NCBI GenBank assembly: GCA_965249035.1
Contig: CBDFKV010000007.1
Location: 62,001 to 126,000, forward strand
Source: CBDFKV01 sp965249035
GTDB taxonomy: Bacteria; Pseudomonadota; Gammaproteobacteria; Arenicellales; Poriferihabitantaceae
Direction: 5' to 3'
Length of the DNA stretch: 64,000 bases
Of this stretch, positions 44,600 to 54,700 are shown piece by piece. The position numbers and the translations under genes are program-made. The notes under the pieces are model-generated. The model was not told the DNA's origin, made no database searches, and saw only the letters and a program-made list of their open reading frames with translations. Each line of letters begins with the position of its first letter. Position 1 is the stretch's first letter.

Positions 44600-45394
44600 T
44601 TACATCAAACGCTTGAGTGCATTTTGGTTGAAATCACCTTCGTCCAAACCGATGCCAAACTGGTAATTTCGCCAGTTCAGGATGGTCTTCTTGCCGGTCA
44701 AGTGATTCACCATCAGAAACTGATTCGCGCGCCAATAACCATTGTGCTCATTGTAATCGCTAAAGGTCAGGGTTTTCAGCAGGGCATCTTTGCGATCATA
44801 AAACTCGATTTTAATTGGGCGATACTCGGCGGTGTCGATCCAAGTGATTTGCCGTGAATATCCCGAATTGTCATAAGCGGGATAACGCTCCGAAACGCTG
44901 CACTCAAAACCTTCGCCGCAGGCTTCATCGCGTAAATGCTTATACGTATACTTTTCGACTTCCTGCGAGCCTAAGTCTTCAAAAGCAAACTCGCTGCCCA
45001 TGAATGGCCCGGAACGGTTTTTGGAGGAAATACGTTTGACGCGTTTGATGGCAGGCAAATAGAGCCACTGGTCGTCGGGTTCAAGGCCATGTGAGAAAGT
45101 CAACATTGCGGTGCCAGAAACATCCCGCGGCTCTTTAAATAGCGATAAGGACTTATCGCCATCACCCTCAACTTCCAGTTGTCGGGATTCGATTTTACGG
45201 GTGCTGGTTTTGCCTGAACGATCCTCAAGAATCATTTCCATTTCAGCTTGCATACTGCCCCAGCCGCGATCGCGTTGATCCGTTGCAACTGCGATCTCAA
45301 GGCCTTTGTCTTCGGCGCTTTGAGCAAAAACCACGCCGCCGGTTGCAAGGATTAGCAAGCCCAATAGTGAGTGCTTTGGGAGTGTGAATAACAT
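44600..45394 (-). CDS. Periplasmic LolA-like outer-membrane lipoprotein-sorting protein
   Basis: 264 residues. I chose ATG 45394, which has GAGG in front and begins the signal peptide (LLGLLILATGGVVFAQS). An open extension upstream is unrelated. The mature part has the features of the LolA-like family linked to MMPL transporters (GWGSMQAEMEMIL, FKEPRDVSGTAML, QWLYLPAIKRVKRI). It probably accepts a lipid or lipoprotein from the RND pump. It starts 20 bases after that gene. Confidence 0.82.
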   Translation of the reverse strand: MLFTLPKHSLLGLLILATGGVVFAQSAEDKGLEIAVATDQRDRGWGSMQAEMEMILEDRSGKTSTRKIESRQLEVEGDGDKSLSLFKEPRDVSGTAMLTFSHGLEPDDQWLYLPAIKRVKRISSKNRSGPFMGSEFAFEDLGSQEVEKYTYKHLRDEACGEGFECSVSERYPAYDNSGYSRQITWIDTAEYRPIKIEFYDRKDALLKTLTFSDYNEHNGYWRANQFLMVNHLTGKKTILNWRNYQFGIGLDEGDFNQNALKRLM

Positions 45395-45413
45395 AATAAA
45401 CCTCGAAATAGTA

Positions 45414-47726
45414 TTAAGTGGATGACGATGGCTTTTCAAGCCAACCATCTAACCGAATCAGCAAAGCGGGTAGTAGCAGAAAATCCACAAACAGCGCGAG
45501 TGCAATGATCGCAGAAACCAATAAGCCCATCTCGGCGTTAAGTGAAAAAGACGAGGTGGAAATCACCATAAACCCGGCAACCAGTGCGACCGATGTTGTC
45601 CATAAAGCTACGCCGACGGTCGAAAAAGCATATTTTACTGCGCCGATTGCATCTAAGCCTTGTTCATGGCGTGCGCGCAGGTATTTGCTCATAAAATGAA
45701 TCGTATCATCGACCACAATACCCAGCGTCATCGCCGCGACCACCGATAAGCCTAATCCCACTTCGCCATCAATTAACGCCCAGACTCCGAATGCCATTGC
45801 CGCCGGCGCGACATTAGGGACTAGCGACAGTAAGCCATAACGAATCGACTTGAAGCTGAAGGTCAATAGCAATGAAATGGCCACCAGCGCGAAGGCGGTG
45901 CCAAATAGCATGCTGATGATATTGCGTATGCCAATATGCGAAAACATAACGGTAGGGCTGGCGCCTACGGCCTGAATCTCAGGCGTGTTCTCTGCCATCC
46001 ACTGGTCGATTCGTCGTTCCAGAGCAAGAACCTCTTGGGTCGAAAGCGTCTCTAGGGTTGCTGATAAACGCGTTCGTTGCTTGTCGATATCGATCTGATT
46101 ATTCATGTCCAGGCCGTACGGCAATGACATTTCGTAAAGCAACAAGTATTGCGCTGCCATGTCGCGCTGTTCGGGCAGGGTGTACCAGTTGGGGTCGTCA
46201 CCGTGCATGCTCTTGTTAACTCGCTTAAAAATATCGGTCAATGAGTTGACGTGAATGACTTCGGGCTGGGCGCGTAGCCAATCGGTGAATTGCTGAAGCA
46301 GTAATAAAAACTCCGGGTTAGAGATGCCACCAGATTCGCCCGAATCGAGCGAAAAACCGACAAAATATATGCCGGTTAAATGATCCACCACAAAGTCGGT
46401 GTCGGTTCTGAATGGAACTCGCTCATCGAAATACTCGACATAGACGTCGTTCAATTCATTTTTGGGGATGAAAATGGCGGTAGCCACGATAATTGCTGAA
46501 ATTAGCGGCAGCAAAATACGGCGTTGATCAACCACCCAGTTAGCAAACCGATTCATCAGTGTAGTGCCGAATGAGTGTTCGGCTTTTTGTTTGACTGGTA
46601 GTAAAGTCACCAGCGCTGGCAAGAAGAAGGTGGCGTAAAACCAAGCAAACATGACGCCCATTGCGGCGATATTACCGAGGTCACGAAAGGGCGGGGCATC
46701 GCTGAAATTGAGCGATAGAAAACCGATTGCGGTGGTGACGGACGTCAATAAAACCGGGCTGAAATTAATCCGTAAACTTTCTTGCATGGCGGCTTGTTTA
46801 TCCAAACCTTGGCGAAACTTATGCAGCCAGTTAGATAAAATATGCACGCAATCAGCCACCGCCAGGGTCAAAATAATGGTCGGCGCTGACATCGCTGGTG
46901 GGCTGAGTTTAATCCCGAACCAACCTGCCATTCCCATCGCCGAAACCACCGAAAATATAATAGTCAAAAAGGTACCAAAAGTGCCAGTCAGGCCGCGCAA
47001 TTGCAGATAAACCAGCAATAAAATAATCAGCAACGCGAGTGGGATCAGGTGAGTCATATCGTAGATGGTGGCTTCAGGGAAGGCCTGATTCATCATTACG
47101 ATGCCAGTTAGATACGGCTTTAGCGTGGGGTAAGTCTGTTCGATATAAGCTTTCAGCTCGCGAATAAATTCAACCACTTCTGGGCCTTCAGCATTTAAGT
47201 CCTTGCCGGGAAGCTCAACCGTAATATTGATCGCAGCAGTTTTGGCATCGGGTGCAATCAGCCGATGAACCAGCAGCGGCTCAGCCAGCGCGATGGCTTT
47301 GATTTGCTGCAGTGCTTCATTACTTAGTTCAGTGGCGTTTTCGTATAAATCACCGACCACTAAATCATCTTCTTCGGCTTTGGTGTGCTGAAAGTTTGAG
47401 AGTGAATCGATTCGAATAGAGTAGGGGGTTTGCCAAGCACGTTCCGTAATATCAGCGATTGCAGCTAGGGTATCGGCCTTGAACACCACGCCATCATCCG
47501 GTGCGAGCGCAATCAACACGTTGTCGTTTTTGGTGTAAGTATCTTGCAAATTTTCGAAAGCCAACAAATGCGGGTCATCGCCCGAGAAAAACACCCGGTA
47601 GTCATTGGTGAATTCCAAGCGTTGCGCTCCTGCGGCTGTCGCCAGCACCACCAATAAGCTCAAAATTATCGCAAGAACGCGGTTTTGGGTAACCCAATGG
47701 CCAATAATATCGCCAAGTTTTTCCAT
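45414..47726 (-). CDS. RND/MMPL-family transporter
   Basis: 770-residue membrane protein with two repeats of one plus five membrane segments and large periplasmic loops, typical of the MMPL/hopanoid-exporter branch of RND. Typical segments are MSAPTIILTLAVADCVHIL and GLGLSVVAAMTLGIVVDD, both with buried Asp for proton coupling. It is first in an operon with the LolA-like and barrel genes and 22 bases after a TetR gene. The cargo is probably hydrophobic (lipid, lipoprotein or drug); it cannot be named. Confidence 0.88.
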   Translation of the reverse strand: MEKLGDIIGHWVTQNRVLAIILSLLVVLATAAGAQRLEFTNDYRVFFSGDDPHLLAFENLQDTYTKNDNVLIALAPDDGVVFKADTLAAIADITERAWQTPYSIRIDSLSNFQHTKAEEDDLVVGDLYENATELSNEALQQIKAIALAEPLLVHRLIAPDAKTAAINITVELPGKDLNAEGPEVVEFIRELKAYIEQTYPTLKPYLTGIVMMNQAFPEATIYDMTHLIPLALLIILLLVYLQLRGLTGTFGTFLTIIFSVVSAMGMAGWFGIKLSPPAMSAPTIILTLAVADCVHILSNWLHKFRQGLDKQAAMQESLRINFSPVLLTSVTTAIGFLSLNFSDAPPFRDLGNIAAMGVMFAWFYATFFLPALVTLLPVKQKAEHSFGTTLMNRFANWVVDQRRILLPLISAIIVATAIFIPKNELNDVYVEYFDERVPFRTDTDFVVDHLTGIYFVGFSLDSGESGGISNPEFLLLLQQFTDWLRAQPEVIHVNSLTDIFKRVNKSMHGDDPNWYTLPEQRDMAAQYLLLYEMSLPYGLDMNNQIDIDKQRTRLSATLETLSTQEVLALERRIDQWMAENTPEIQAVGASPTVMFSHIGIRNIISMLFGTAFALVAISLLLTFSFKSIRYGLLSLVPNVAPAAMAFGVWALIDGEVGLGLSVVAAMTLGIVVDDTIHFMSKYLRARHEQGLDAIGAVKYAFSTVGVALWTTSVALVAGFMVISTSSFSLNAEMGLLVSAIIALALFVDFLLLPALLIRLDGWLEKPSSST

Positions 47727-47748
47727 AATAAATGCTCTGTTTTTTAGG

Positions 47749-48429
47749 CTAGATGTTCAGTTTTGGCTTCTGGAGTGGCTTGGGCCGGAGTTGTTCTAAA
47801 TAATGAATCAAGCCAGCACCACATTGGATCAGACTATCAATGCTGTGGGCACTTTTGGCGATGCCCATACAGCCTTGCATGGTCGCCATAATCATCAAAG
47901 CAATGGATTTCGGGTTAACCTCTGATATTACTGTCCCCGCTTTTTGACCCCGTAAAAATGCGGCGGTAAGTGCTTGTTGTTTGTTTTCATAAAGTTGACA
48001 GATTTGCGACTGAATGCCTTCGTCGATCGGTGCCATCTCCTGCGCTAAGCTATCTAATGGGCAACCCAAGGCGATATCTTCATCGGTCATTTGATCCTTG
48101 ATCGTGTTCAATGTGTTAATCAGCGTAGTGATTGGATCATTGGTGTCATTCATTGGGGTGATAAAGGTGTTCTCTACGTATTGGCTGAATACCTCATCCA
48201 ATAACGCGACGACCAATTCATGCTTGCTCTTGAAATGATGATAGAGCGCACCTTTAGTCACGCCGGCATGGTTAATGATGTTTTGAATGCTGGCGGCTTG
48301 ATAGCCATAGTGATGAATCTCAGTAAATGCTGCCAGCAGGATTTTCTGCCGCGTATCTAAATGATCTTGGCTGAACCAACTGAGCCACCATTGTTTTGCT
48401 TGAGGCGCTTGTTGTCGGTTATTTTCCAT
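47749..48429 (-). CDS. TetR/AcrR-family repressor
   Basis: 226 residues with an N-terminal TetR helix-turn-helix (AASIQNIINHAGVTKGALYHHFKSK) at about residues 46-70 and a variable ligand domain carrying Cys in GCPLDSL. It precedes the RND operon by 22 bases on the same strand. A 22-base TetR-type palindrome lies 12 bases upstream of its start, so it probably represses itself and the pump. The ligand is unknown. Confidence 0.88.
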   Translation of the reverse strand: MENNRQQAPQAKQWWLSWFSQDHLDTRQKILLAAFTEIHHYGYQAASIQNIINHAGVTKGALYHHFKSKHELVVALLDEVFSQYVENTFITPMNDTNDPITTLINTLNTIKDQMTDEDIALGCPLDSLAQEMAPIDEGIQSQICQLYENKQQALTAAFLRGQKAGTVISEVNPKSIALMIMATMQGCMGIAKSAHSIDSLIQCGAGLIHYLEQLRPKPLQKPKLNI

Positions 48430-48440
48430 GCGACGAGTCT

Positions 48441-48462
48441 ACATACCGACCGTTTGGTATGT
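48441..48462. promoter_or_regulatory. TetR-type operator
   Basis: Inverted repeat ACATACCGACC / GTTTGGTATGT, nine of eleven positions symmetric, with the ATACC/GGTAT ends common to AcrR/TetR sites. It sits just upstream of the TetR gene start (48429) and between it and dapB on the other strand. Confidence 0.8.
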
Positions 48463-48596
48463 CAAATGCTCGTTGAGTCAGCTGGTTTTGAACAGGGGAG
48501 AACTCATAGCGCCTTAGCGCGATGGTTGTTATGGTAAATACCGAGCGTTATCGATAAGCTACGGACAAGATTATAGTTAGTTGATGAGGCAAACAT

Positions 48597-49394
48597 ATGT
48601 TGAGATTGGCAGTGGTGGGCGCAGCCGGGCGCATGGGTGGTGCGATTATTCGTGCGGTAAGGGCTGAATCTGAGATCAGTCTAAGCTTAGCGCTGGAGCG
48701 TTCTGGTTCCGAGTTCATTGGCACCGATGCAGGCGACTTAGCGGGCTTAGGAGCGACCGGGACGTTGATTTCTGATTCAATCAATCCCGACGCCTTTGAT
48801 GTCATGGTCGATTTTTCAAATCCGGCGTCGACCTTGGCGCATATCTCAAGCTGTGCCAAACACGGTAAACCCATCGTTGTTGGTACGACCGGAATGTCTC
48901 CGAGTGATATCGCGCAACTAGACACTGCGGCAGAAAAAATCCCGATCCTATTCGCGGCCAATATGAGCGTTGGGGTAAACGTTACCCTGAAATTACTTGA
49001 GATGGCCGCCGCCGCGATAGGCGAGCAAGTCGATATCGAAGTGATCGAAGCACATCACAAGCATAAAGTGGATGCGCCGTCAGGAACAGCCTTGGCGATG
49101 GGTGAAGTGATGGCCAAAGTGCTGGGTAAGGACTTACAGAAAGACGGCGTATTTTCGCGGCACGGTGTTACTGGCGAGCGAGTCGATGGTTCGATTGGCT
49201 TTTCTACCATCCGTGGTGGTGATCTAGCGGGTGAGCATACTGTCTTATTTATTGGCGACTCAGAGCGCATAGAGATCACCCACCGGGCGACAGACCGCAA
49301 AATATTTGCCAATGGTGCAGTGCGTGCCGCGCGCTGGTTAGGTGATAAGCCTGCCGGTAGGTATGATATGCAAGATGTATTGGATTTAGCTTAA
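48597..49394 (+). CDS. dapB: 4-hydroxy-tetrahydrodipicolinate reductase
   Basis: 265-residue lysine/peptidoglycan precursor enzyme: nucleotide site VVGAAGRMG, catalytic HHKHKVDAPSGTA, and GTTG in the central region. It uses NAD(P)H to reduce the DapA product. GAGG precedes the ATG. In many gammaproteobacteria carA follows directly; here about 1.25 kb with cassette-like DNA separates them. Confidence 0.96.
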   Translation: MLRLAVVGAAGRMGGAIIRAVRAESEISLSLALERSGSEFIGTDAGDLAGLGATGTLISDSINPDAFDVMVDFSNPASTLAHISSCAKHGKPIVVGTTGMSPSDIAQLDTAAEKIPILFAANMSVGVNVTLKLLEMAAAAIGEQVDIEVIEAHHKHKVDAPSGTALAMGEVMAKVLGKDLQKDGVFSRHGVTGERVDGSIGFSTIRGGDLAGEHTVLFIGDSERIEITHRATDRKIFANGAVRAARWLGDKPAGRYDMQDVLDLA

Positions 49395-49544
49395 GGGAAG
49401 GTTTGGGGCTTAGTCGATAAATTGAACCTATCGCTACATAATAAAGTCCAGATTAAGCAGTATTTTTCGGCCGGAAAAGTCTATATTTTCAAGCCAATTA
49501 TAGCTAATGGCAAAACCTGTGATGTTATTGTTGAGGAGTCGTAA
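49395..49544 (+). pseudogene. Truncated 3' end of a cassette ORF directly after dapB
   Basis: The 49 codons after the dapB stop stay open in the dapB frame up to a TAA at 49542-49544, eight bases before the attC-like site. The translation looks protein-like (KQYFSAGKVYIFKPII, then CDVIVEES). There is no good start codon or ribosome site. It may be the tail of a cassette gene whose 5' part was lost when it joined dapB. An untranslated chance frame is the alternative. Confidence 0.45.
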
Positions 49545-49551
49545 CACTTCC

Positions 49552-49617
49552 TATAACAACTCGCTCGTTGGGACTTTCGTTGCTTCGCGCCTCAAGCCCC
49601 ACAACTCAAACGTTATG
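49552..49617 (+). repeat. attC-like site (copy 1, plus strand)
   Basis: 66 bases beginning TATAAC and ending GTTATG, with a GGGACTT / AAGCCCC inner pairing and a conserved loop region (GTTGCTTCGCGCC). It shares 61 of 67 aligned columns with the minus-strand site at 34235-34301. It lies between the stop of a truncated ORF and the start of the HEPN-like gene 16 bases on, the position attC sites hold in cassette arrays. Confidence 0.68.
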
Positions 49618-49632
49618 AATAAGTAATATTTT

Positions 49633-50229
49633 ATGAACTCAGAGAAATTAGCCAAAGATCTTTTCTTTGCATTACGAAACTCTAATACTTCCATTGATGA
49701 CTTGCGGATATTCTTAATTGGAGAAACTCATATTCTTAGAGTTATTGATGGAGACTATACTTGGGCTCTCTATGCAGCAGAGTATGGATATGCAACGATT
49801 AATAAATTGGATCGGGGGGAGATTTTATCTTCATTTGCCAAACTAGAATTCTTGGTTAATGAGTGTATAAATATATATTTCCTAAACACTCCCGATGATA
49901 GAAGTGAAAACCTTTCTAGATTAATCAAAAGTTTACCATTCCGACGGCGTGTCGAGGCACTTAAAAATTACAACTTGATCAATGCGTCCATTGAAAAAAA
50001 GTTAAAACTACTATCAAGCACTAGGAATACACTCGCTCATGAATGGAATGAAAAAGTGGCAAAATATGACAAAAAGCCCCTTACAGATACTACTAATTTT
50101 GAGACATTTAACAGAGCCCTAGAGACTTCTTTTGGAACTTTAGTTGAAAAATACAAGTCGCTTCAAGAAGGAAAATATCATGATCACCTATTAGAAGTTC
50201 TAAAAGAGATCAAGGGCCCTCACCCATGA
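49633..50229 (+). CDS. HEPN-like protein, putative gene cassette
   Basis: 198 residues, mostly helical. The motif RNTLAH (Arg131, His136) fits the R-x4-6-H motif of HEPN ribonucleases, preceded by helices such as FAKLEFLVNECIN. The family is often found in toxins and phage defence, but some members are inactive. It is much more AT-rich than dapB and carA on either side, starts 16 bases after the attC-like site, and separates two genes that are usually adjacent. No partner antitoxin or nucleotidyltransferase (MNT) gene adjoins. I see no attC-like site after it, so the cassette end is not defined. Confidence 0.7.
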   Translation: MNSEKLAKDLFFALRNSNTSIDDLRIFLIGETHILRVIDGDYTWALYAAEYGYATINKLDRGEILSSFAKLEFLVNECINIYFLNTPDDRSENLSRLIKSLPFRRRVEALKNYNLINASIEKKLKLLSSTRNTLAHEWNEKVAKYDKKPLTDTTNFETFNRALETSFGTLVEKYKSLQEGKYHDHLLEVLKEIKGPHP

Positions 50230-50654
50230 CTTCGTAGTAAATATTAACGTCACTTAAATTTAGCGTCGGCATGGCTTTTTACTTAGTCATTAAGCAGTAA
50301 TTTTGTGGTTTGAGATTACTCTTTGAAGCATTGATTATGCCTAGGAACTGTATCGATGTTATCAACAGTACACAACACAAAAACAAAAAGGGAAACGAGA
50401 AAGTAACAAGGGCCCGGGACCAAGGATCAGTAGCCTTAACTTCTGCATGTCAAATAGGCATAGACTGCCTCCTGGCAGGTGATGAATTAATTGACAGGGC
50501 AGTTTATTTATTCCTAACACTAACGAAGGGTTTTCATTGAATTTTTGGCGATAAGCGCCTAGAATCGCGCAACCCAAAAAAGAGCGGGAGAGGCACAGGC
50601 TTCTCCCCTTTTTTTGACCAAATTTTATGAATCACTCTCACTCTGTGAAGCACA
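50230..50654. other. Leader region upstream of carA
   Basis: 425 bases without a convincing gene. It holds a TTGACA at 50491-50496 (a good -35 box, but the -10 is weak) and a terminator hairpin at 50576-50615. The first 100 bases may be the rest of the cassette DNA, but no attC-like fold is visible there. Confidence 0.5.
50576..50615 (+). terminator. Terminator or attenuator just before carA
   Basis: GGGAGA (50586-50591) pairs with TCTCCC (50602-50607), with an A-run before and seven Ts after (50609-50615). It ends 39 bases before the carA start. If the promoter is upstream (TTGACA at 50491), it would be an attenuator for carAB; otherwise it ends transcripts from dapB and the cassette. Confidence 0.75.
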
Positions 50655-51785
50655 TTGACTGAATCAGCACTCTTAGTCCTGGCCGATGGCACCTTGTTTC
50701 CGGGGAAGTCGATCGGAGCCACCGGAATATCGGTAGGCGAAGTCGTTTTCAATACCGCGATGACGGGCTATCAAGAAATCGTAACCGACCCCTCTTATGC
50801 TAATCAAATCGTCACTCTGACTTACCCACATATCGGTAATGTTGGTGTCACTGAAGAGGATGAAGAGGCACGCCAAATATTCTCAAAGGGCTTGATCATT
50901 CGTGATTTACCCAAGCGCGTTAGCAATTGGCGCGCTCAAACCAGCCTTCAAGAATATTTATCTGAGAAAGGCATACTGGGAATTGCGGATATCGACACGC
51001 GCAAATTAACCCGGCTTTTACGCGAAAAAGGTGCGCAAGCAGGATGCATTGTTGCCGGTGAAATCGACGCAGATAAGGCGCTTAAAGCCGCGCAAGCATT
51101 TCCAGGTTTGGCGGGTATGGATTTGGCAAAAGTCGTCACTACTGACAAAAGCTACGACTGGAATGAAGGTGTTTGGTCGCTGGAAGAGGGCTATCAAGCC
51201 ACTGACAAAGGCCAATTTAACGTGGTTGCCTACGACTTCGGCGTTAAACATAACATTTTGCGATTACTCGCGGATCGCGGCTGCAAGGTGACTGTAGTGC
51301 CTGCGCAAACGCCAGCGGCCGACGTATTGGCGCTCAAACCCGATGGCGTATTTTTATCCAATGGTCCCGGTGACCCAGAACCTTGCGATTACGCTGTCGA
51401 AGCAATTTCAACTATCTTGGATCAAGCGATTCCAGTATTTGGGATTTGTTTGGGTCATCAGCTGATGGCGATTGCCAGCGGCGCGCATTCATTCAAGATG
51501 AAAACCGGCCATCATGGCGCTAATCATCCGGTTCAAGATTTACACAGCGGGCAAGTCCTGATCACCAGCCAGAATCACGGCTTTGCCATTGACGAGGCAT
51601 CACTAACCGATAATTTAGTGGTGACGCATAAATCGCTGTTTGATGGCACCATCCAAGGCGTGCGTCGAACTGACGTCCCTGCCTTTTCATTTCAGGGCCA
51701 TCCAGAGGCCAGCCCAGGGCCGCACGACATTGTTGGCCTGTTTGACCAATTTATCGATTCGATGAAAGGAGCGCGCAATGCCTAA
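50655..51785 (+). CDS. carA: Carbamoyl-phosphate synthase small subunit
   Basis: 376-residue glutaminase subunit. N-terminal domain begins SALLVLADGTLFPG. The C-terminal class I amidotransferase domain has the nucleophile Cys in FGICLGHQ and His and Glu in FQGHPEASPGP. It supplies ammonia to CarB for arginine and pyrimidine synthesis. The start is TTG 50655, the only one that keeps the conserved N terminus; E. coli carA also starts with TTG. It overlaps carB by 8 bases. Confidence 0.96.
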   Translation: MTESALLVLADGTLFPGKSIGATGISVGEVVFNTAMTGYQEIVTDPSYANQIVTLTYPHIGNVGVTEEDEEARQIFSKGLIIRDLPKRVSNWRAQTSLQEYLSEKGILGIADIDTRKLTRLLREKGAQAGCIVAGEIDADKALKAAQAFPGLAGMDLAKVVTTDKSYDWNEGVWSLEEGYQATDKGQFNVVAYDFGVKHNILRLLADRGCKVTVVPAQTPAADVLALKPDGVFLSNGPGDPEPCDYAVEAISTILDQAIPVFGICLGHQLMAIASGAHSFKMKTGHHGANHPVQDLHSGQVLITSQNHGFAIDEASLTDNLVVTHKSLFDGTIQGVRRTDVPAFSFQGHPEASPGPHDIVGLFDQFIDSMKGARNA

Positions 51786-54700
51786 ACGTACTGACATTGA
51801 ATCAATTCTGATCATCGGTGCTGGCCCCATTATTATCGGCCAAGCCTGCGAGTTTGATTACTCGGGTGTGCAAGCGTGTAAGGCGCTGCAGGAAGAGGGC
51901 TATCGCGTTATTTTGGTTAATTCCAATCCGGCGACGATCATGACCGACCCGGGGTTTGCGGATGCGACTTATATCGAACCGATCCACTGGCAAGCAGTTG
52001 AAAAGATTATCGAGAAAGAGCGGCCCGATGCTTTGTTGCCAACTATGGGCGGGCAGACGGCACTCAATTGTGCGCTGGATTTAGATCGGGTCGGCGTGCT
52101 GGAAAAATACGGCGTAGAAATGATCGGTGCATCCAAGAAAGCGATCGATAAAGCTGAAGATCGAGAGCAATTCAAGCGCGCGATGGAATCGATTGGCCTC
52201 AATTCTGTGGGAGGAGACGTTGCTCATAGCCTAGATGAAGCACATCAGGTTCTGAAAACGACCGGCTTGCCCGCGATTATTCGGCCTTCATTTACGATGG
52301 GCGGAACGGGCGGTGGGATTGCCTATAACATTGACGAATTCAACGAAATTTGCAGTCGAGGTTTGGATGCATCCCCGACCAACGAATTGCTAATTGAAGA
52401 AAGCATCATCGGCTGGAAAGAGTACGAAATGGAAGTGGTGCGTGACCACGCCGATAATTGCATTATCATTTGTTCGATAGAGAACTTAGACCCAATGGGT
52501 GTGCATACGGGTGACTCGATTACAGTCGCGCCCGCACAAACATTGAGTGATAAAGAATACCAAATCATGCGTAATGCCAGCATCGCGGTTTTACGAGAGA
52601 TTGGGGTGGATACCGGTGGCTCCAACGTCCAGTTTGCGATCAATCCCGACGATGGTCGGATGATCATCATCGAGATGAATCCGCGCGTATCGCGTTCGTC
52701 CGCGTTGGCATCTAAAGCGACGGGCTTCCCGATTGCGAAAGTCGCGGCTAAGCTAGCGGTTGGCTATACGCTCGATGAGCTACGAAATGAAATTACCGGT
52801 GGCAAAACTCCAGCCTCATTTGAGCCGAGCATCGATTATGTGGTGACCAAAGTGCCCCGCTTTGATTTTGTCAAATTCCCGCAAGCTGATGATACGTTAA
52901 CCACCCAGATGAAGTCGGTTGGCGAAGTAATGGCGATTGGTCGAACTTTCCAGGAGTCTTTACAAAAGGCGTTACGTGGTCTAGAAATTGGTCGAACTGG
53001 TTTGGATCCACTATTGGATTTAAGCGGCGATGAAGATCAGGTGAAGGACAGGATTGGCGCACACTTGCGTACGCCCAAAACGGATCGCTTGTGGTATGTG
53101 GGCGATGCCTTTCGCTATGGGCTAAGTATTGAAGACGTGTTTCAGTGCTCGAAAATTGACCCGTGGTTTTTAGCGGAGATCAAAGATTTAGTCGATACCG
53201 AATCAGAAGTGACCCATGTCAGCCTGACTGATCTGACCGCTGAGCAATTGTTTGAATGGAAACGTAAAGGTTTTTCTGACAAGCGCTTAGCGGCCTTACT
53301 TGAGGTGAGCGAATCCGAGCTGCGCGCTAAACGCTATGCGCTCGATGTGCACCCAGTCTACAAACGCGTAGATTCTTGTGCGGCTGAGTTTGATACATCT
53401 ACAGCCTATATGTATTCCTCCTACGAACAGGAGTGCGAATCAAAACCCAGCGACAATCAGAAAATCATTGTCTTGGGTGGCGGCCCAAACCGAATCGGTC
53501 AAGGGATTGAGTTTGATTATTGCTGTGTTCACGCCGCCTTGGCGCTGCGCAAAGATGGTTTTGAAACGATTATGGTTAACTGTAACCCAGAAACCGTTTC
53601 GACCGATTACGATACCTCAGATCGACTCTATTTCGAGCCCTTAACGCTGGAAGACGTGCTTGAAATCACTCACATTGAACAGCCGACTGGCGTAATCGTT
53701 CAATATGGGGGGCAAACCCCCCTGAACCTAGCGCGAGCCTTGCAGGCTGAAGGTGTACCAGTCATTGGCACCTCGCCGGAAGCCATCCACAAGGCGGAGG
53801 ACCGCGAGTTTTTTCAAGGCCTATTGAATGATTTGGGCCTGTTGCAGCCACCCAATCGCACCGCTACTGACCCCGAAGTCGCGCTTGAGTTGGCGGATGA
53901 GATTGGCTACCCGCTAGTCGTGCGCCCCTCGTATGTCTTAGGTGGCCGGGCGATGGAAATTGTTCATAATCGCGAGGATTTGAGTCGATACACCCAAACT
54001 GCGATCCAGGTCTCAAACGAATCACCCATATTGCTTGATCGCTTTTTGAATGATGCGATTGAGGTTGACGTTGACGCGATCTGTGATGGCACTGATGTGG
54101 TCATTGGCGGCATCATGGAGCATATCGAAGAGGCGGGGGTTCATTCAGGGGATTCGGCCTGCTCATTACCACCGTTTAGCTTGGGTGCTGAAATGCAAGA
54201 CGAACTGAAACGGCAAACCTGCGCTATGGCGCTGGCGATTGGCGTGGTCGGTTTGATGAATGTGCAGTTTGCGATCAAAGGCGATGAAGTCTACGTGTTG
54301 GAAGTTAATCCACGCGCATCACGGACCGTACCCTTCGTTTCTAAGGCGACTGGCCGTGCTTTAGCTAAAATTGCCGCGCGCTGTATGGCCGGGCAAAGTT
54401 TGAAAGAGCAGGGTGTTTCTGGCGAGATTACACCACCTTATTATTCAGTTAAAGAAGCGGTTTTTCCGTTTAGTAAGTTCCCGGGTGTTGATACGGTTTT
54501 AAGCCCGGAGATGAAAAGTACGGGCGAAGTCATGGGGATCGGTAAAACCTTTGGTGAAGCCTTTTCCAAGGCGCAGCAAGGCGCTGGTGCGCCGGTGCCA
54601 GCGAGTGGTTGTGTACTGTTTAGCGTTAAAAAGGCGGATCAGCCTTTGCTGGTGCCGATGGCGAAATATTTAGCTGATGCAGGCTTTACGTTGGTCGCTA

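Noticed and set aside
49507..49625. Plus-strand frame that runs through the attC-like site
   Set aside because: It reads straight across the recombination-site-like repeat and exists only because that repeat lacks stops; the other frame (stop at 49542) looks more protein-like.
50230..50340. A third attC-like site closing the HEPN cassette
   Set aside because: I looked for the TATAAC core, paired arms and the shared loop sequence and found none.
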